From Triplophysa rosa (taxonomy: Eukaryota; Chordata; Actinopteri; Cypriniformes; Nemacheilidae): a DNA stretch of 64,000 nucleotides. Below are positions 36,595 through 48,540 of this stretch, piece after piece (position 1 is the stretch's first letter; each line of letters begins with the position of its first letter). A program made the translations under genes and the position numbers. The stretch spans positions 8,779,946-8,843,945 of the forward strand of contig NC_079908.1 in assembly GCF_024868665.1 (NCBI RefSeq), given 5' to 3'. Under the pieces are notes generated by a model that saw nothing but the letters and a program-made list of their open reading frames with translations, was not told the origin of the DNA and searched no databases.

Positions 36595-36890
36595 CAGTGG
36601 TTCTCAAACTGGGGGCCGTGGCCCCCTGGGGGGCCCCAAGATGGATCCAGTGGGGCCACAGATTTGTGGCATTTTATGAAATATAGAAATTTATCATAGA
36701 TTTTATGCAATCAAACATCAGAAAAATGACACCACCAACCAAAATAATTGAGGTTCCAGCATTGTATAACTGAATGTTTTTGGTTTAATTAAAATTCTAA
36801 GTTTAAGATTATACATCTTTATATGGGGGGCCGCAAGCGATGCACTTAACACAAAGGGGGCCTTACAACGAAAAAGTTTGAGAACCACTG
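36595..36890. mobile_element. hAT MITE with perfect TIRs and 8-bp duplication
   Basis: Termini CAGTGGTTCTCAAACT and AGTTTGAGAACCACTG are perfect 16-base inverted repeats. CCTTAAAG flanks both ends (36587-36594 and 36891-36898). 296 bases, non-coding. The target is the terminal sequence of the Angel-like element. Confidence 0.93.
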
Positions 36891-37020
36891 CCTTAAAGGT
36901 ATCAGTAGCCAACTATAAATACCACTGGACATTTTCTATTATTTTATTAATTTAGCAGACATTTTATAATTTATAATGAATATTCCTTAAATTAAAGCTT
37001 TAGAGATCAGTATAGGATAC

Positions 37021-38295
37021 TTAAAGGTGCAGTGAACTGGCCGTTTTTATTGTTTTATACTATTGTCTGATGTCTACTTATGACGTTCGCGTGGTTTTTA
37101 CATTCGAAAACATCAAAATCAATAAGGAATAGGCTATTTTCTACCCTGGTTTTGAGGCCGGCTGGAGAAACGCTCAGTTTTTAAGGGCGGGCCGCATAGA
37201 AGACTTGGAAGTAAACGCCCACTGCTATGATTGGATAGCAGCTTGTGTAGTTGACTTAGTTGGAGCTTTCTGTGAATTTGGTTAGACACGTAACGTTACG
37301 TAACGTGATTTTACTCAAATTTACGGACTTATTTCCCGGATGTGATGGCAAGGATTTGCGTATAGTTTGTATAGCCTATAGTTGTGTATGGTGTTTAGTG
37401 ATATATGATCGTACATGTCAGCATCCCGCGAACCGGACAGAAGATCACCGCAATCGCATGGCTCAAAATGTTATAGTTTTCATGATAAATAAACAAACGG
37501 TAGACTCCCGGCCAAAATGACCCAGCACCAGAAATAATATCAAAACACTTCAAAACAGCCTCCATTATTCGCAAATGGTGGATAAAACCTTGAAAAATGA
37601 TATATGAGCCCGCCAAATCACAGAGATGCCGATTACAATTATTACAAATGACTAGAGGTCCCCAGGTAATACTATCAGGTCATATCAAGTGATCTCTAAC
37701 AAAGCAATAGTGACGCACAGTATATGTTTTACATATAAGATTGCTGCGCCATTCCTATCGGATCCAATATTGACGGCACAGCACTGCTTTTTCATTTGAG
37801 TCTCTCTGCAAAAACTTGTTCAAGGAATCTGCGTTGAAATGAAGTGAACAAATGCTCAATGTTTTCCCCACGTGAGCTGGAACGTCTTTAAAAATGAACT
37901 TCACGCATTCCTACTGTCGGAATCTGAAGGACGGTTATGCAGCGACTGTGTTCTTCCACAACCAGGCACTGCACAATATTTTGCGATCTTTAACGGCATG
38001 ATGCTTACACTCGCTTTATCTGGTTCTGTGCAGCTTGTGTTCAGTACTGTCATGCGCGAACCAGTGGGCGGGGCTCGAGAAGTAGGCGTTGATATTTTTC
38101 TGTGGAGGCGGTGTTCAACCTATAGGTGCATTCCAGGACGTGCCGTTCGCTGAGCCTCGTGTCAATAACAGTTGCTATTTCAGTAACAAGGGCGTTTCAG
38201 GTCTGACACTTACATGATGTTCGCTTGAATACGATTCCCTCTTATATAACAAAAGCTTGGGTTAAAATTGTGGTCCTAGTTCACTGCACCTTTAA
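37021..38295. mobile_element. TTAA-bounded element with perfect 18-bp TIRs
   Basis: Ends TTAAAGGTGCAGTGAACT (37021-37038) and AGTTCACTGCACCTTTAA (38278-38295) are exact inverted repeats. 1,275 bases with only short open frames, so non-autonomous. TTAA at each edge would fit piggyBac-type integration but may be part of the TIR. Its first bases resemble the 400-base family at 20.7 and 62.2 kb. Confidence 0.88.
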
Positions 38296-39206
38296 AAGAA
38301 ATATGTACTGTAGTGAAGACCGGGGCTAGTTGTCACACTTTTAAAAGTCTTTGCTACAAACGTGACTCAAACCTAACCTGACTCAAACCTGTATATTGCC
38401 TAAAAATTATAATTGAACACATTTTCTTTCACATGATACAAGTTGTTACAGTAGAATGTACCTATTGTTACTGACTTTTACTGAAAATGTAATGGTTTTC
38501 TTAACATCCTTGAGTCTAGAGGCTAATATTCCCAGTTGACCTGCAAGTCAGAATCGGTATTCTTCAGATAATGACTCTTAATGCTTAGATTCAGTCAACA
38601 CTGAGGCATTAAAACTTCTGGCATAATGTCAAAACGACTAGAAAGTGCTTGCACAACGGGATGCTAAATGGACAAATTGCACAAAGCTGGTTGTTGAGGT
38701 GATATATTGCTATGTAAATATATTTTGAGTTCACTAGTTTGGGGTCAGATGTTTTCAGGTAGAGAGAGAAAAAGCTTTTAAAGTGTTATTTTGGGGAGCT
38801 TACAGCATCGTGTCTCATCGTGAAGAAGTCTCTCTAAGCGAGTACCCGATACGCCTCTTCAATCTGAGGGGGCACGTGTTCCATCACATTTGAGCCACGT
38901 GTGATTGTAAATGCAAAACATTTCCTGTGCCTTTTATTAATCAATTGCATTTAAAAAATGACTTTTAATTTGTTGTGCGAGAGAAAATATTCATTTGTAT
39001 GCTATTGAAAATTACGCATATTCTTGGGTTAGGAAAGAGACTGATGGTCTATATTCTGCATTACTCAAGACTGGCGTTTGTCAGCATCTGGTGTTTGGTG
39101 GCCATTCTCTCTTTATATGTGCTCTATAGGGAACATGTTCTGGCTTGGAAGTGCTGATTGATGCGATTACAAATTCAGTTCAGCCCTCTTAATTGTAATT
39201 CAGAGA
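38296..39206. other. Anonymous intergenic sequence
   Basis: No gene or repeat recognised up to the first copy of the 938-base duplication. Confidence 0.4.
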
Positions 39207-40144
39207 AGGGTGAATATTTTGCAATAATGTCAGAGCCACAGAACAAAAACGCTGGATGATGGATGCTGATATACTTGGTCATATCAGAAATTGAGTGTGT
39301 GCTATAAGCTTTCATTTGATTGTTCACAGGAGTGCCGTACCACGTCTTGACAGATCACTAGTTGCTTGCACAGAGCCTGGGTGCGTTCGTCTAACTTTTG
39401 CAAACTGGCTCACACAAACATGTGCTGTTAACACACGTGCATGCAGATAACACACAATATTCATGTAATAGTACAGATATAAAAACTCTTTTCGTGGAAT
39501 ACGTCAAGCTCATCAATGCTCTGATATTGAACTCACTCAGTTTCTGTAATGACTTTGTAGTTTTCCGGCATCGCAGCTGTTCTGCTCTATGACATCTTTC
39601 TGTATGGCTGGTGGAAAACATGAGGCAATAATCTGTTTTACAAAACAGCCTTGGACTGGTTTCCAATCCAAACTATTTTGGTTTGTTCTGCATTTTGCCC
39701 TTCAGCTAATGAGCTTCTCTATTTCAAGCTTTAAAGGAAGAATGTATCAAATATTTAGCGCTTTCATCGAACCGTGATTTAGCTGTTCATTCGTGCGTGT
39801 AATGGCCCAAACTTTAAAAGGGCTTTTAAGGTTGATTGGCATTTTTATTACAGATTTCATACTGTCGCTAAAGTCAACCTGCCTTAAAATAATGTTTATA
39901 AAAAGAAAAACTGGAAAACGGTTTGATTATTACTGAAGTGTGTGTTTGGCACAATCATTTCAAAAGGTGAGACAGTGTTTGGAAGTTCAAGTAATGGCTA
40001 AAGGATTTAAATGTTCACCCAAAAACAAAACAAAAACACGTTTTTATTTATTTATTTATGACTTTCTTCTGCAGAACACAAAATAAGATATTTTGAAGAA
40101 AGTTGGTAACCAAAGAACAATGTCCCCCATTGACTTCCACTGTA
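39207..40144 (+). repeat. 938-bp direct repeat, copy 1
   Basis: Nearly identical to 40515-41452 at a constant offset of 1,308 bases; I noticed three substitutions (ctgttaac/ctggtaac, ggactggt/ggaccggt, gaacaatg/gaacattg). It ends at a TA where a Tc1-like element begins, inside an Angel-like copy starting near 40008. Confidence 0.95.
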
Positions 40145-40514
40145 CACTGCGTTCCAAANTTATTATGCAAATTGGATTTAAGTGTCGTAAACATTTAATT
40201 TTATATTGTTCAATTAAACTTATGGATGGTATTGTGTCTCAGTGCTCTTTGGATCACTGAAATCAATCTCAGACACCTGTGATAAGTAGTTTGCCAGGTG
40301 AGCCCAATTAAAGGAAACTACTTAAGAAGGACGTTCCACATTATTAAGCAGGCCACAGGTTTCAAGCAATATGGGAAAGAAAAAGGATCTGTCTGCTGCC
40401 GAAAAGCGTCAAATAGTGCAATGTCTTGGACAAGGTATGAAAACATTAGATATTTCACGAAAACTTAAGCGAGATCATCGTACTGTGAAGAGATTTGTGG
40501 CTGATTCAGAGCAC
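40145..40514 (+). mobile_element. 5' fragment of a Tc1-like transposon, with an ambiguous base
   Basis: Starts CACTGCGTTCCAAA immediately after a TA target site. It includes an n at position 40159 and breaks off where copy 2 of the direct repeat begins. Only the first quarter to third of a typical Tc1-like element is present. Confidence 0.8.
40371..40514 (+). pseudogene. Truncated Tc1-like transposase, N-terminal helix-turn-helix part
   Basis: The open frame starts MGKKKDLSAAEKRQIV, continues to DHRTVKRFVADSEH and then runs into unrelated sequence and a stop at 40533-40535. The region fits the N-terminal DNA-binding domain of Tc1/mariner transposases. The DDE catalytic domain is absent, so it cannot be functional as read. 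Confidence 0.75.
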
Positions 40515-41452
40515 AGGGTGAATATTTTGCAATAATGTCAGAGCCACAGAACAAAAACGCTGGATGATGGATGCTGATATACTTGGTCATATCAGAAATT
40601 GAGTGTGTGCTATAAGCTTTCATTTGATTGTTCACAGGAGTGCCGTACCACGTCTTGACAGATCACTAGTTGCTTGCACAGAGCCTGGGTGCGTTCGTCT
40701 AACTTTTGCAAACTGGCTCACACAAACATGTGCTGGTAACACACGTGCATGCAGATAACACACAATATTCATGTAATAGTACAGATATAAAAACTCTTTT
40801 CGTGGAATACGTCAAGCTCATCAATGCTCTGATATTGAACTCACTCAGTTTCTGTAATGACTTTGTAGTTTTCCGGCATCGCAGCTGTTCTGCTCTATGA
40901 CATCTTTCTGTATGGCTGGTGGAAAACATGAGGCAATAATCTGTTTTACAAAACAGCCTTGGACCGGTTTCCAATCCAAACTATTTTGGTTTGTTCTGCA
41001 TTTTGCCCTTCAGCTAATGAGCTTCTCTATTTCAAGCTTTAAAGGAAGAATGTATCAAATATTTAGCGCTTTCATCGAACCGTGATTTAGCTGTTCATTC
41101 GTGCGTGTAATGGCCCAAACTTTAAAAGGGCTTTTAAGGTTGATTGGCATTTTTATTACAGATTTCATACTGTCGCTAAAGTCAACCTGCCTTAAAATAA
41201 TGTTTATAAAAAGAAAAACTGGAAAACGGTTTGATTATTACTGAAGTGTGTGTTTGGCACAATCATTTCAAAAGGTGAGACAGTGTTTGGAAGTTCAAGT
41301 AATGGCTAAAGGATTTAAATGTTCACCCAAAAACAAAACAAAAACACGTTTTTATTTATTTATTTATGACTTTCTTCTGCAGAACACAAAATAAGATATT
41401 TTGAAGAAAGTTGGTAACCAAAGAACATTGTCCCCCATTGACTTCCACTGTA
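40515..41452 (+). repeat. 938-bp direct repeat, copy 2
   Basis: Second copy, continuing uninterrupted through the Angel-like element. At the position where copy 1 has the Tc1 fragment, this copy reads CACTGTATAGACAC, a clean unoccupied TA site without an excision footprint. Confidence 0.95.
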
Positions 41453-41564
41453 TAGACACAAATCTTCTTTTGTGTTCCAGAAGAAAGAGTCATAAGGTTT
41501 TGAACCACACGAGGGTGAAAACTGATGACAAAACTTATACTTTTGGCTGAACTGTCCCTTTAAA
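41316..41564. repeat. Angel-like fold-back MITE in copy 2
   Basis: From aaatgttcacccaaaaac to ctgaactgtccctttaaa, with the internal pair cttctgcagaacacaaaata and cttcttttgtgttccagaag. It starts inside copy 2 of the direct repeat and ends just beyond it. Confidence 0.7.
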
Positions 41565-44550
41565 CCATGGAAGAGCGTGATGAAAACCCATGGCAGAAGT
41601 TAGCCATGCCTCTAAAATGCATTAAATCGGTCAGTCTGTCTCTGTGACTCGATCAGCTCCCTTGTTCCCGAGGTCGTGAATCAGCATAGCCTATCGTGTA
41701 CACGGGTCCGGGTTTTTTTTTTGCATGTAATTTAATGCTTTATTGGCACTTGAAATAGCTAGTAAATGTACTTGATCATTTATATTGTTTCCCCAGAGAA
41801 AATGCTTTCATAGCTCAGGAGGTATAACTTTTATCCAATGTTTATCCTAAAAGAGAAACTAGCTTAGGAGAACTAGAAACGAGACAAAAATACTGTACAT
41901 TATCAATATGGAGACATCTTCAGTAATATACTGACTGTTTATAACAATCTCCACTGAAATGTCTGAAATGCAGGTTACTTAAAAATTTGCTCTCCATTGC
42001 AAGTCAATTGATATGAAAGGGATCTCATTTTTCCTTTTCTTTCTTATGGGTATGCAAAGAGTTACTGTAAATGTGATAATAGCATTTCTCTTAACGCGCT
42101 TACTGAAGGTGAGAATGTGGGGGTGTGAGTGTGAGAATTAAACAGGGAGTCACAACAATATCAACAATAAAAAATCAACCCTGTTTACCCTGCATTATTA
42201 AACAAGAGGATGATCAGGATTGTCATAGATCAGAACATGACCTCTAGTTCCCCTGTGACACATTCCCTGGCCACTGTGTCTTTCAGGGATACCCCAGGGC
42301 CATTTCTGTGCGTGAGTCACATCCATAAGCAGTTTCTTTGTTTGCTGTTAAGTTGAACAGACTCGGGTCTTTCACAAATAAACAGGAGGCATTGAGAGCT
42401 GAATGAAGGAGATAAATCCTTATAAGTTGTAAGAGTAAGAAATAAAAGAGGGAAAGAAGATGAGGCTATTTGTTCAAAATGTCTATTCCGACAGCTGCGG
42501 CGCCAGAAAAAAATCATTAAGTAACATTTTTGTAAAATGAAATTAGATGTTCTTCATTTTTTAGTGTTTTCTTTACTGCATTTTAAAAATGTGAAAATTT
42601 TGTCAAATAAAACAGTGAAATTCTGTAATATTACAGCTGTTTGCCATTTTTATTTTTCTAACTGAGTTATAGCCTAGGATTTATTGTGTGTTCTTGTTTT
42701 TCTTTTCATTGAATTTTGTGTAAATTGATCTGTGTAGGTTTAATCTTGCATCCCTGATTAAAATCCCATTTGTTTTTGTGCCACATAAATTTCTCCCTGC
42801 TGTAGAAATACATTATCTGGCAGATGACTATACCGATTCTGTTTTATTGAGACCAGGCTGGTCATACCATACTGTATATTAAGAACAATTCTTCCCATAA
42901 ATTTATAATAAATATTGTCTTTTCTTCCTGACATGCAACAATAAATTATTACAAATTACTTAGACAGAACATTTGTTGATGTAATTGATATTAAGAACAA
43001 AAAACCACACATGCCTTAGCCTGTGCATTAGTGATTTACACGTGTGAGAATGGTTCTTCAGGCTCCAATAAACCAATTACAAACAAGAGATGCTTAATCC
43101 CGTCCAATTCAAACACAGAGGAGTCTCTGTAAACAATAATTCATCAGTTTATTGCCTTTATTCTCTTTATTGAGCAACACTGTTTGTTGATATTGCATTT
43201 TCTATGAGTTTGAACACAGAGCAAAACAACAAAATATATTACTGGTTACATAAAGTGAACCCAAAACTCTGCTTAATATTGCCACGTGTATTTATACAAG
43301 CCTCCGTGAGCCCCTATATCCCTCTACGCTTTCCAGCTGCCAGCCATAAATTGCATGAATATGAATCAAGGGTGAAATTAAAAATATGCTGGTTGGAGGA
43401 CTTGATGGAGATTTGCCGGGCAAAGAGAGATGGCAGCTACATGCCAAAACGTATCAGTACTCATTTCATGAGCGGCGCTGCAATCATAAAATAAAAAAAT
43501 CCTGCTTTTCTCCAACTCAACCTTTGCTTTGACCTTCTGTGCCTATTCATTAGAGATAGAAAACCACGACCTCACCCCTCTGCCACAACACTGGGATAAT
43601 GATCAAGCGTTTGATTTATATAACCCGAGGCATTCTGCATCTTAAAAGACCTAATAACGCTGACACTTAAAAGCTATTGAAAACCTTTCAATGGCTTTTG
43701 GCAGGGACGTCTCAATCATAGTTATTTAAATGAATCGCACAGTTCAAAGCACAAAGTCCTTACGTTGGAGAGTTTTCCGCAGCACATCCGCACTGTCAGC
43801 GGAAGGAAAGAGATTATAGATAAACATAAGATGATGCAAAATTCAATCTCAGATAAGTTAAAGAGGCAAGAGCATCTGTCGAATTTCAGTGGTGTTCTGC
43901 TAAAATGAGAGGATGCTACTAAAAGAGAAGATTTAGAATGTACGTGCTAATTGGATTATAATTTGGGCATATGTGATAGATAAATAAATGTTTACAATTT
44001 TAATTTATCTACTTAATAGAATAGTGAGATAATTCACAGATCTGATATTAGATGTGATATTGCTTGGAGTTTTGATAATTTGGTAATGTTTTGATGTTTT
44101 TGATTTAATGTTGCGGTGCACTTTCCCAACTATTTTTTTAATTCCTTGCATCTTCAGTATCTTCAGTCTCCAGTATTCTATTCATTTCTTTGTTATAGTA
44201 AATGTTCTCGCCCACACACATCTACATTGCAGAATTCCAACACCACAGTTACAGATGAATGAGTCAGAGAATTGGCTTTAAAAGTGTTAAATCAAGGTGG
44301 TGATGATCTATATTTCATTCTATTTTCTTTAGATTTTTTGTTCACTTTGTTATATTTAATTTTCTGAATCTGCATTTAGTAAATAAAACATTGAATTATT
44401 AAATAGAGTTATCTACTGACCCCAACCTCTATGTTGTTTAGTAGGTTTGCTCTTAGTTGAATGTATTCATGTAGATGTCAGACTCAGTACTGATACTATT
44501 TTTAGCCCTCAGCTGGTGGGAGTGTGTTTGTGGGATCTTAACATCCTGCA
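41565..44550. other. Anonymous intergenic sequence
   Basis: No gene or clear repeat. A 96-codon open frame at 43204-43494 has no domain signature. It may contain regulatory DNA between the two genes, which cannot be judged without comparison. Confidence 0.4.
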
Positions 44551-44551
44551 T

Positions 44552-44876
44552 TTACTCAAAAAAAATATTTTACGATACTGTTCACTTTATTTAAACAATT
44601 AATTTCGTTTTAACACCATTGTATTAGATTTTATGTTCAAACACAATTGCATTGTGTTAAACGGGCTGAAAACAGTAATGCTTTGGCTTAACTAAATGTT
44701 TCAATCAAGATCAAAATAAGATTTTATTGCATTGCATATTTGATGCTTGGTCAATTTACTTAAATAAATTAAGTTAACAATAACTTGAATATTTGAGTAG
44801 AGATAACATATTTCTGTTGTGTGGAACCCCTGTCCATAATTTAATTAAGTTAGTTTAAAGTATCGTTTTTTCAGTG
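44552..44876. mobile_element. Decayed relative of the CACTCAAAAAAA element
   Basis: The left part (TACTCAAAAAAAATATTTTA, then CGATACTGTTCACTTTATTT) parallels 21400-21450. The right part contains GTGGAACCCCTGTCCATAAT, as in the termini of the element at 21400-22789. 325 bases, strongly diverged. Confidence 0.6.
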
Positions 44877-44955
44877 ATGGTTGATTTAAAAAGAGGTTTT
44901 ATTCATTTTCAGTAGCAGAGGAGAGTTTAAGTTAGATATATGAATTCATGAGCAT

Positions 44956-45003
44956 ATGCATTTGGCAGACACTTTAATCCAAAGGGACATGCAGCCAATG
45001 TTT
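44956..45003 (+). repeat. Short conserved repeat motif
   Basis: ATGCATTTGGCAGACACTTT followed by AATCCAAAGGGACATGCAG resembles a widespread fish repeat core (TTTAGCAGACGCTTTTATCC as remembered). Only this core is visible. Confidence 0.5.
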
Positions 45004-46099
45004 GAATTATTATAATCTGTTTTACATTCCAGAGTGAGACTTTAGTTCCTCAAATTTCTTTTGTTGCATCTTTAAAAAGGAGTATAAGGAGTGTAAATGA
45101 ATAATTAGGCTACTTTACGAGAATTAGCTACACAATTTAAATTGCATTGTCTACACCACAACGAGCACAGAACTCTTTCATGGGGTTTTCCACCACTAAA
45201 TTGCACTGGACGAAAACAAGCTTCCTTGATTCGGAAACTTGATTTGTGGACTAAATATTTTGTGGTGACGATTTATAAATGACGTCTTGGGGGTTTTGTC
45301 ATAAATGTAAATATGTTGGCTTAAGGTAACAAATATGAAACCACACTTGATCAAATTGTAAAACTTATCTGACTGCTCAAACTCGACCAGCACCAGCGGT
45401 TTAAATTCATTTAATTTCTTTAAAAGGTCTTTATTGCCCTCCGGTGTTCATCAACTGCACTGCAGTTTTTAAAAACGGGTATTTTAGACAGCTAAGATTT
45501 TCTGCATTGATGCTTTAAAATTTTAAGGACAGACTGTTTTTCTTCAGTCACGTCAGTAAAATAGAGTAGGCTAGGCTATTTAAAATAATGGATGGGTTGT
45601 TTAGAAGATGTGATCCATCTAGGCTATATTAGGCCTACTTTTATCATACCATAATTAACCTATCATATAAAAATCACGTTTATTAGTAACACATTTTTGC
45701 TTGATAGCATTTTTAAATAACAGAACTTCTACAGTCCCAGTATTTTAACAATTATACAAAATAAATAAATAAATACATACTAAATAAATACCTCAGAGCA
45801 TATAAATATATATAAGTGAATACTAAAAAAAGTTGAGCATAATCAAAAAGTAATGTGTAAAATAATAGGCATATACAATAACTTTAATCATCAGATGTCT
45901 AGACTTCTCTCTAGATTCCTAATTACATGGGAGTTTTTTTTGTGTGGCTGCGATAAAAAGTAACAAAAGTTGGTGACAGAACACCTGGAGATGCAGATGT
46001 CTGTGAAATACCATATTTGTTTTATTTTCTTCGTCAACATCCACAAAATTGACCTATTTTTGTGACTCCCATTTTTGGCGTGCCTCGCTGGCGTAAACA
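45004..46099. other. Anonymous sequence upstream of cnot6
   Basis: A/T-rich; no gene or repeat supported apart from short AAATAAATAAATA tracts near 45760. Confidence 0.4.
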
Positions 46100-46293
46100 C
46101 TGGAGGCGTCATGCGGACGTGCACACCAATCAAATCACTCGTTTCATAGACAGCCAATGAGGAAAGCGCTTCTTATCGCGCCCTGAAATTCTCACGGCCG
46201 CCATGATGCTTGTTTGCGTTCAGTAAGAAAGAGCAGCGGCTCAGAAACAAAGGAAACGCGCACTCGTCTTTGTCAATTGGTATGAGCTTACAG
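46100..46293 (+). promoter_or_regulatory. cnot6: Candidate cnot6 promoter and non-coding first exon
   Basis: This short stretch is richer in GC and CpG than its surroundings. It carries CCAAT boxes at 46126-46130 and 46154-46158 and a YY1-like GCCGCCAT at 46197-46204, a combination common at TATA-less housekeeping promoters. A consensus donor follows CAG at 46293 (cag|gtaaaa); another possible donor lies at 46280. I infer a non-coding first exon of roughly 100 bases ending here and spliced to the exon that starts at 49034. The exact transcription start cannot be read from sequence. Confidence 0.5.
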
Positions 46294-47375
46294 GTAAAAC
46301 TAACACGTTTTATGGACATTTGACACCTTCTTTGATTGCACTTAAAGCAGTAAATGCATTTTCTTTCAGATTACTTTGCTACGTTGTTGGTCTAGTTTCT
46401 AAATGCATAATCGCTTGTTAGCCCATGAGCTAATTTGGTCAGTCTGAACCGAGAGGAATTGATCGGTACATAAGGTAACGTTAAAGCTTAAATGTATTTT
46501 AGCATCGCCAGTATTGTGTGGACACATTGAACACGATAATAAATGGTGGAAAACCTCGATCAACGGTCTTGAATGTTGAGGTCTTTATGGTTGATTATGT
46601 AAGCAGCCTGCTGTGTCTTATAAACAGTACATAATATTTTCGTTGCTTTCAGGCGTTTTACGCCATTCATATTACACAAATTATCTCGTAAAGTTAATTT
46701 GCAAATGACTTCTGTAACGTCGCAGGGGTTCAGTTCAAGCTAATTCGCTTCATTAGTTAGACTGCAGATCTGTGACAAGCACACATTACGATCTAAAGTC
46801 GTTTAATTTCGTAATCACGTGCTCTGATTAGGACTCATGGCAGGATGCAGTTAAGTTATCTGGAAGATTGTTGCTGAAGTGATGTATTCACTCACAGCTA
46901 ACTAACGTTAGCCCTCTTAGCTTCGTAACGTGGCTCTGGGACACAAACACGAGGTGGTGGTGGTGATGTTTTGTTTGGGTTGAATTGCACCGCGATGATG
47001 AAAGCGCAAAAATGACTTAACTGTTAGTTGGCGATTAATGAAAACATAAGTACACCGCGCACGGCTGCACCTTTGTTAAGAATTGTAATATGAGTGTTTG
47101 TCGGTTTGGCAAGCGCTTCAGGTTATACTAGTTTTAACTAGCCTACTTTTTCTTTTTTTATTATTACATTAACTGACTAACTTGTAGTCTTAGCAGAGAT
47201 GCCTAAAATGTTGCAAGATGAACGTGCTAAACTATGTGCCACTTCATTGCCTATATTTAATTTCTTATAAGATTTTAACGTTGTAACGAAGCGATGAATT
47301 GTGCGTTTCGTTTTTAATGCTCGTGGTTTGAATTGTCCCCTTTTGTGGGTTATACGTTTATGTACATTTGAGAAG
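46294..47375. other. Proximal part of presumed cnot6 intron 1
   Basis: No repeat structure recognised. It is somewhat richer in CpG near the promoter. A GGTGGTGGTGGTGATG run lies near 46952. Confidence 0.4.
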
Positions 47376-47670
47376 CGCACTAGTAGTGTTGTCACGATAC
47401 TGGAATTTCTAACTTCGATTCAATACCTAAAAAAATCGATATTCGATACCATTTTCGATACCACGGGGAATAAACTGCCATAGCAATAAGGCCCTAATAA
47501 GCAATAGCAATATAGGCCTTTTTAATTTTTATTTGACGTTAAATTGAACAAGACTAGACAATGAGGTATATATTTTTACATTATTTATTAATTGTTAATC
47601 TGATGTTAATTTTACGAACACATTTACTATTTAAAATCAAAGTTGTATTTGTCAGTATTAATGGACCAGA

Positions 47671-47858
47671 CCCTGTTGAAAAAACCAGCCTATGCTGGTT
47701 TGGTATGTTTTGATGCTGGTTTGTGCTGGTTTAAACTGTTCATGTGCTGGTTTAAGATGGTCATATGCTGATTTAAGATGGTTCTTAGCTGGTTTAAGAT
47801 CAAACCAGCATCGATCAAAACATACCTTACCCAGCATATACTGGATTTTTCAACAGGG
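47671..47858. repeat. GCTGGTTT MITE nested in the hAT element
   Basis: Inverted termini CCCTGTTGAAAAA and TTTTTCAACAGGG enclose repeated GCTGGTTTAAGATGG-like units. 188 bases. A common teleost palindromic family as remembered. Confidence 0.85.
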
Positions 47859-48019
47859 GAGCTTACATAAATGGTTGTATTTTTTAACTAACATTTAAAA
47901 GAGATTAATAAATACTTGAACAAATGTATTGCTCATTCATTGTTCGTTAATGTTAGTTAATAGCCTACATTTTTATTTGGCTAAATTGGCTTTTATTCAC
48001 ATAGGCCCATACTGTAATC

Positions 48020-48540
48020 ATTGATCAGCGCACATATAGACAGAAACGCAAACTTAAACGCAAGAACTGTTGCAGAGACTCCGCACTGGACATCTTTCTA
48101 ACATTAACAACTTTTAACCGGAGCGAATGAGACGAGTGGATGAAATCATTGAACAGCGCACATACATAGAGCGCTATGGTAAACACGGAAGTGCAAACGT
48201 GTATCACACGCGAGAACTGTTGCGGAGACTTTACCCGCACCAGCATTATTTCAAACATCAAATTAACCGGAGCGAACGAGACGAGTGGATGAAATCATTG
48301 ATGAGCGCACATAAAGACAGAAACGCGTGCATTAAACATGAGAACTGTTGCGGAGACTCTGTACTAACAAACAACATATAACCAGGGCGAATGAAATGAG
48401 TGGATAAAATTATTGATCAGCGCACATACATGGTTCGCTATGGTAAACACGGGAAGCGTAACGAGCGTGCACCACGCCAGATGTGTTACTGAGACTGGCC
48501 ATCTTTTCTAACATAAACACGATTTAACTGCCACAAACTA
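48020..48540 (+). repeat. Four-unit tandem repeat, about 115-150 bp each
   Basis: Units start at about 48020, 48148, 48297 and 48412 with ATTGATCAGCGCACATA or variants. They share GAGAACTGTTGCGGAGACT and GAGCGAACGAGACGAGTGGA. The array lies inside the hAT element. Confidence 0.85.

Noticed and set aside
48020..48540. Four regularly spaced repeats considered as an RNA gene cluster
   Set aside because: No tRNA, snRNA or snoRNA features, and the units lie inside a bounded hAT element.
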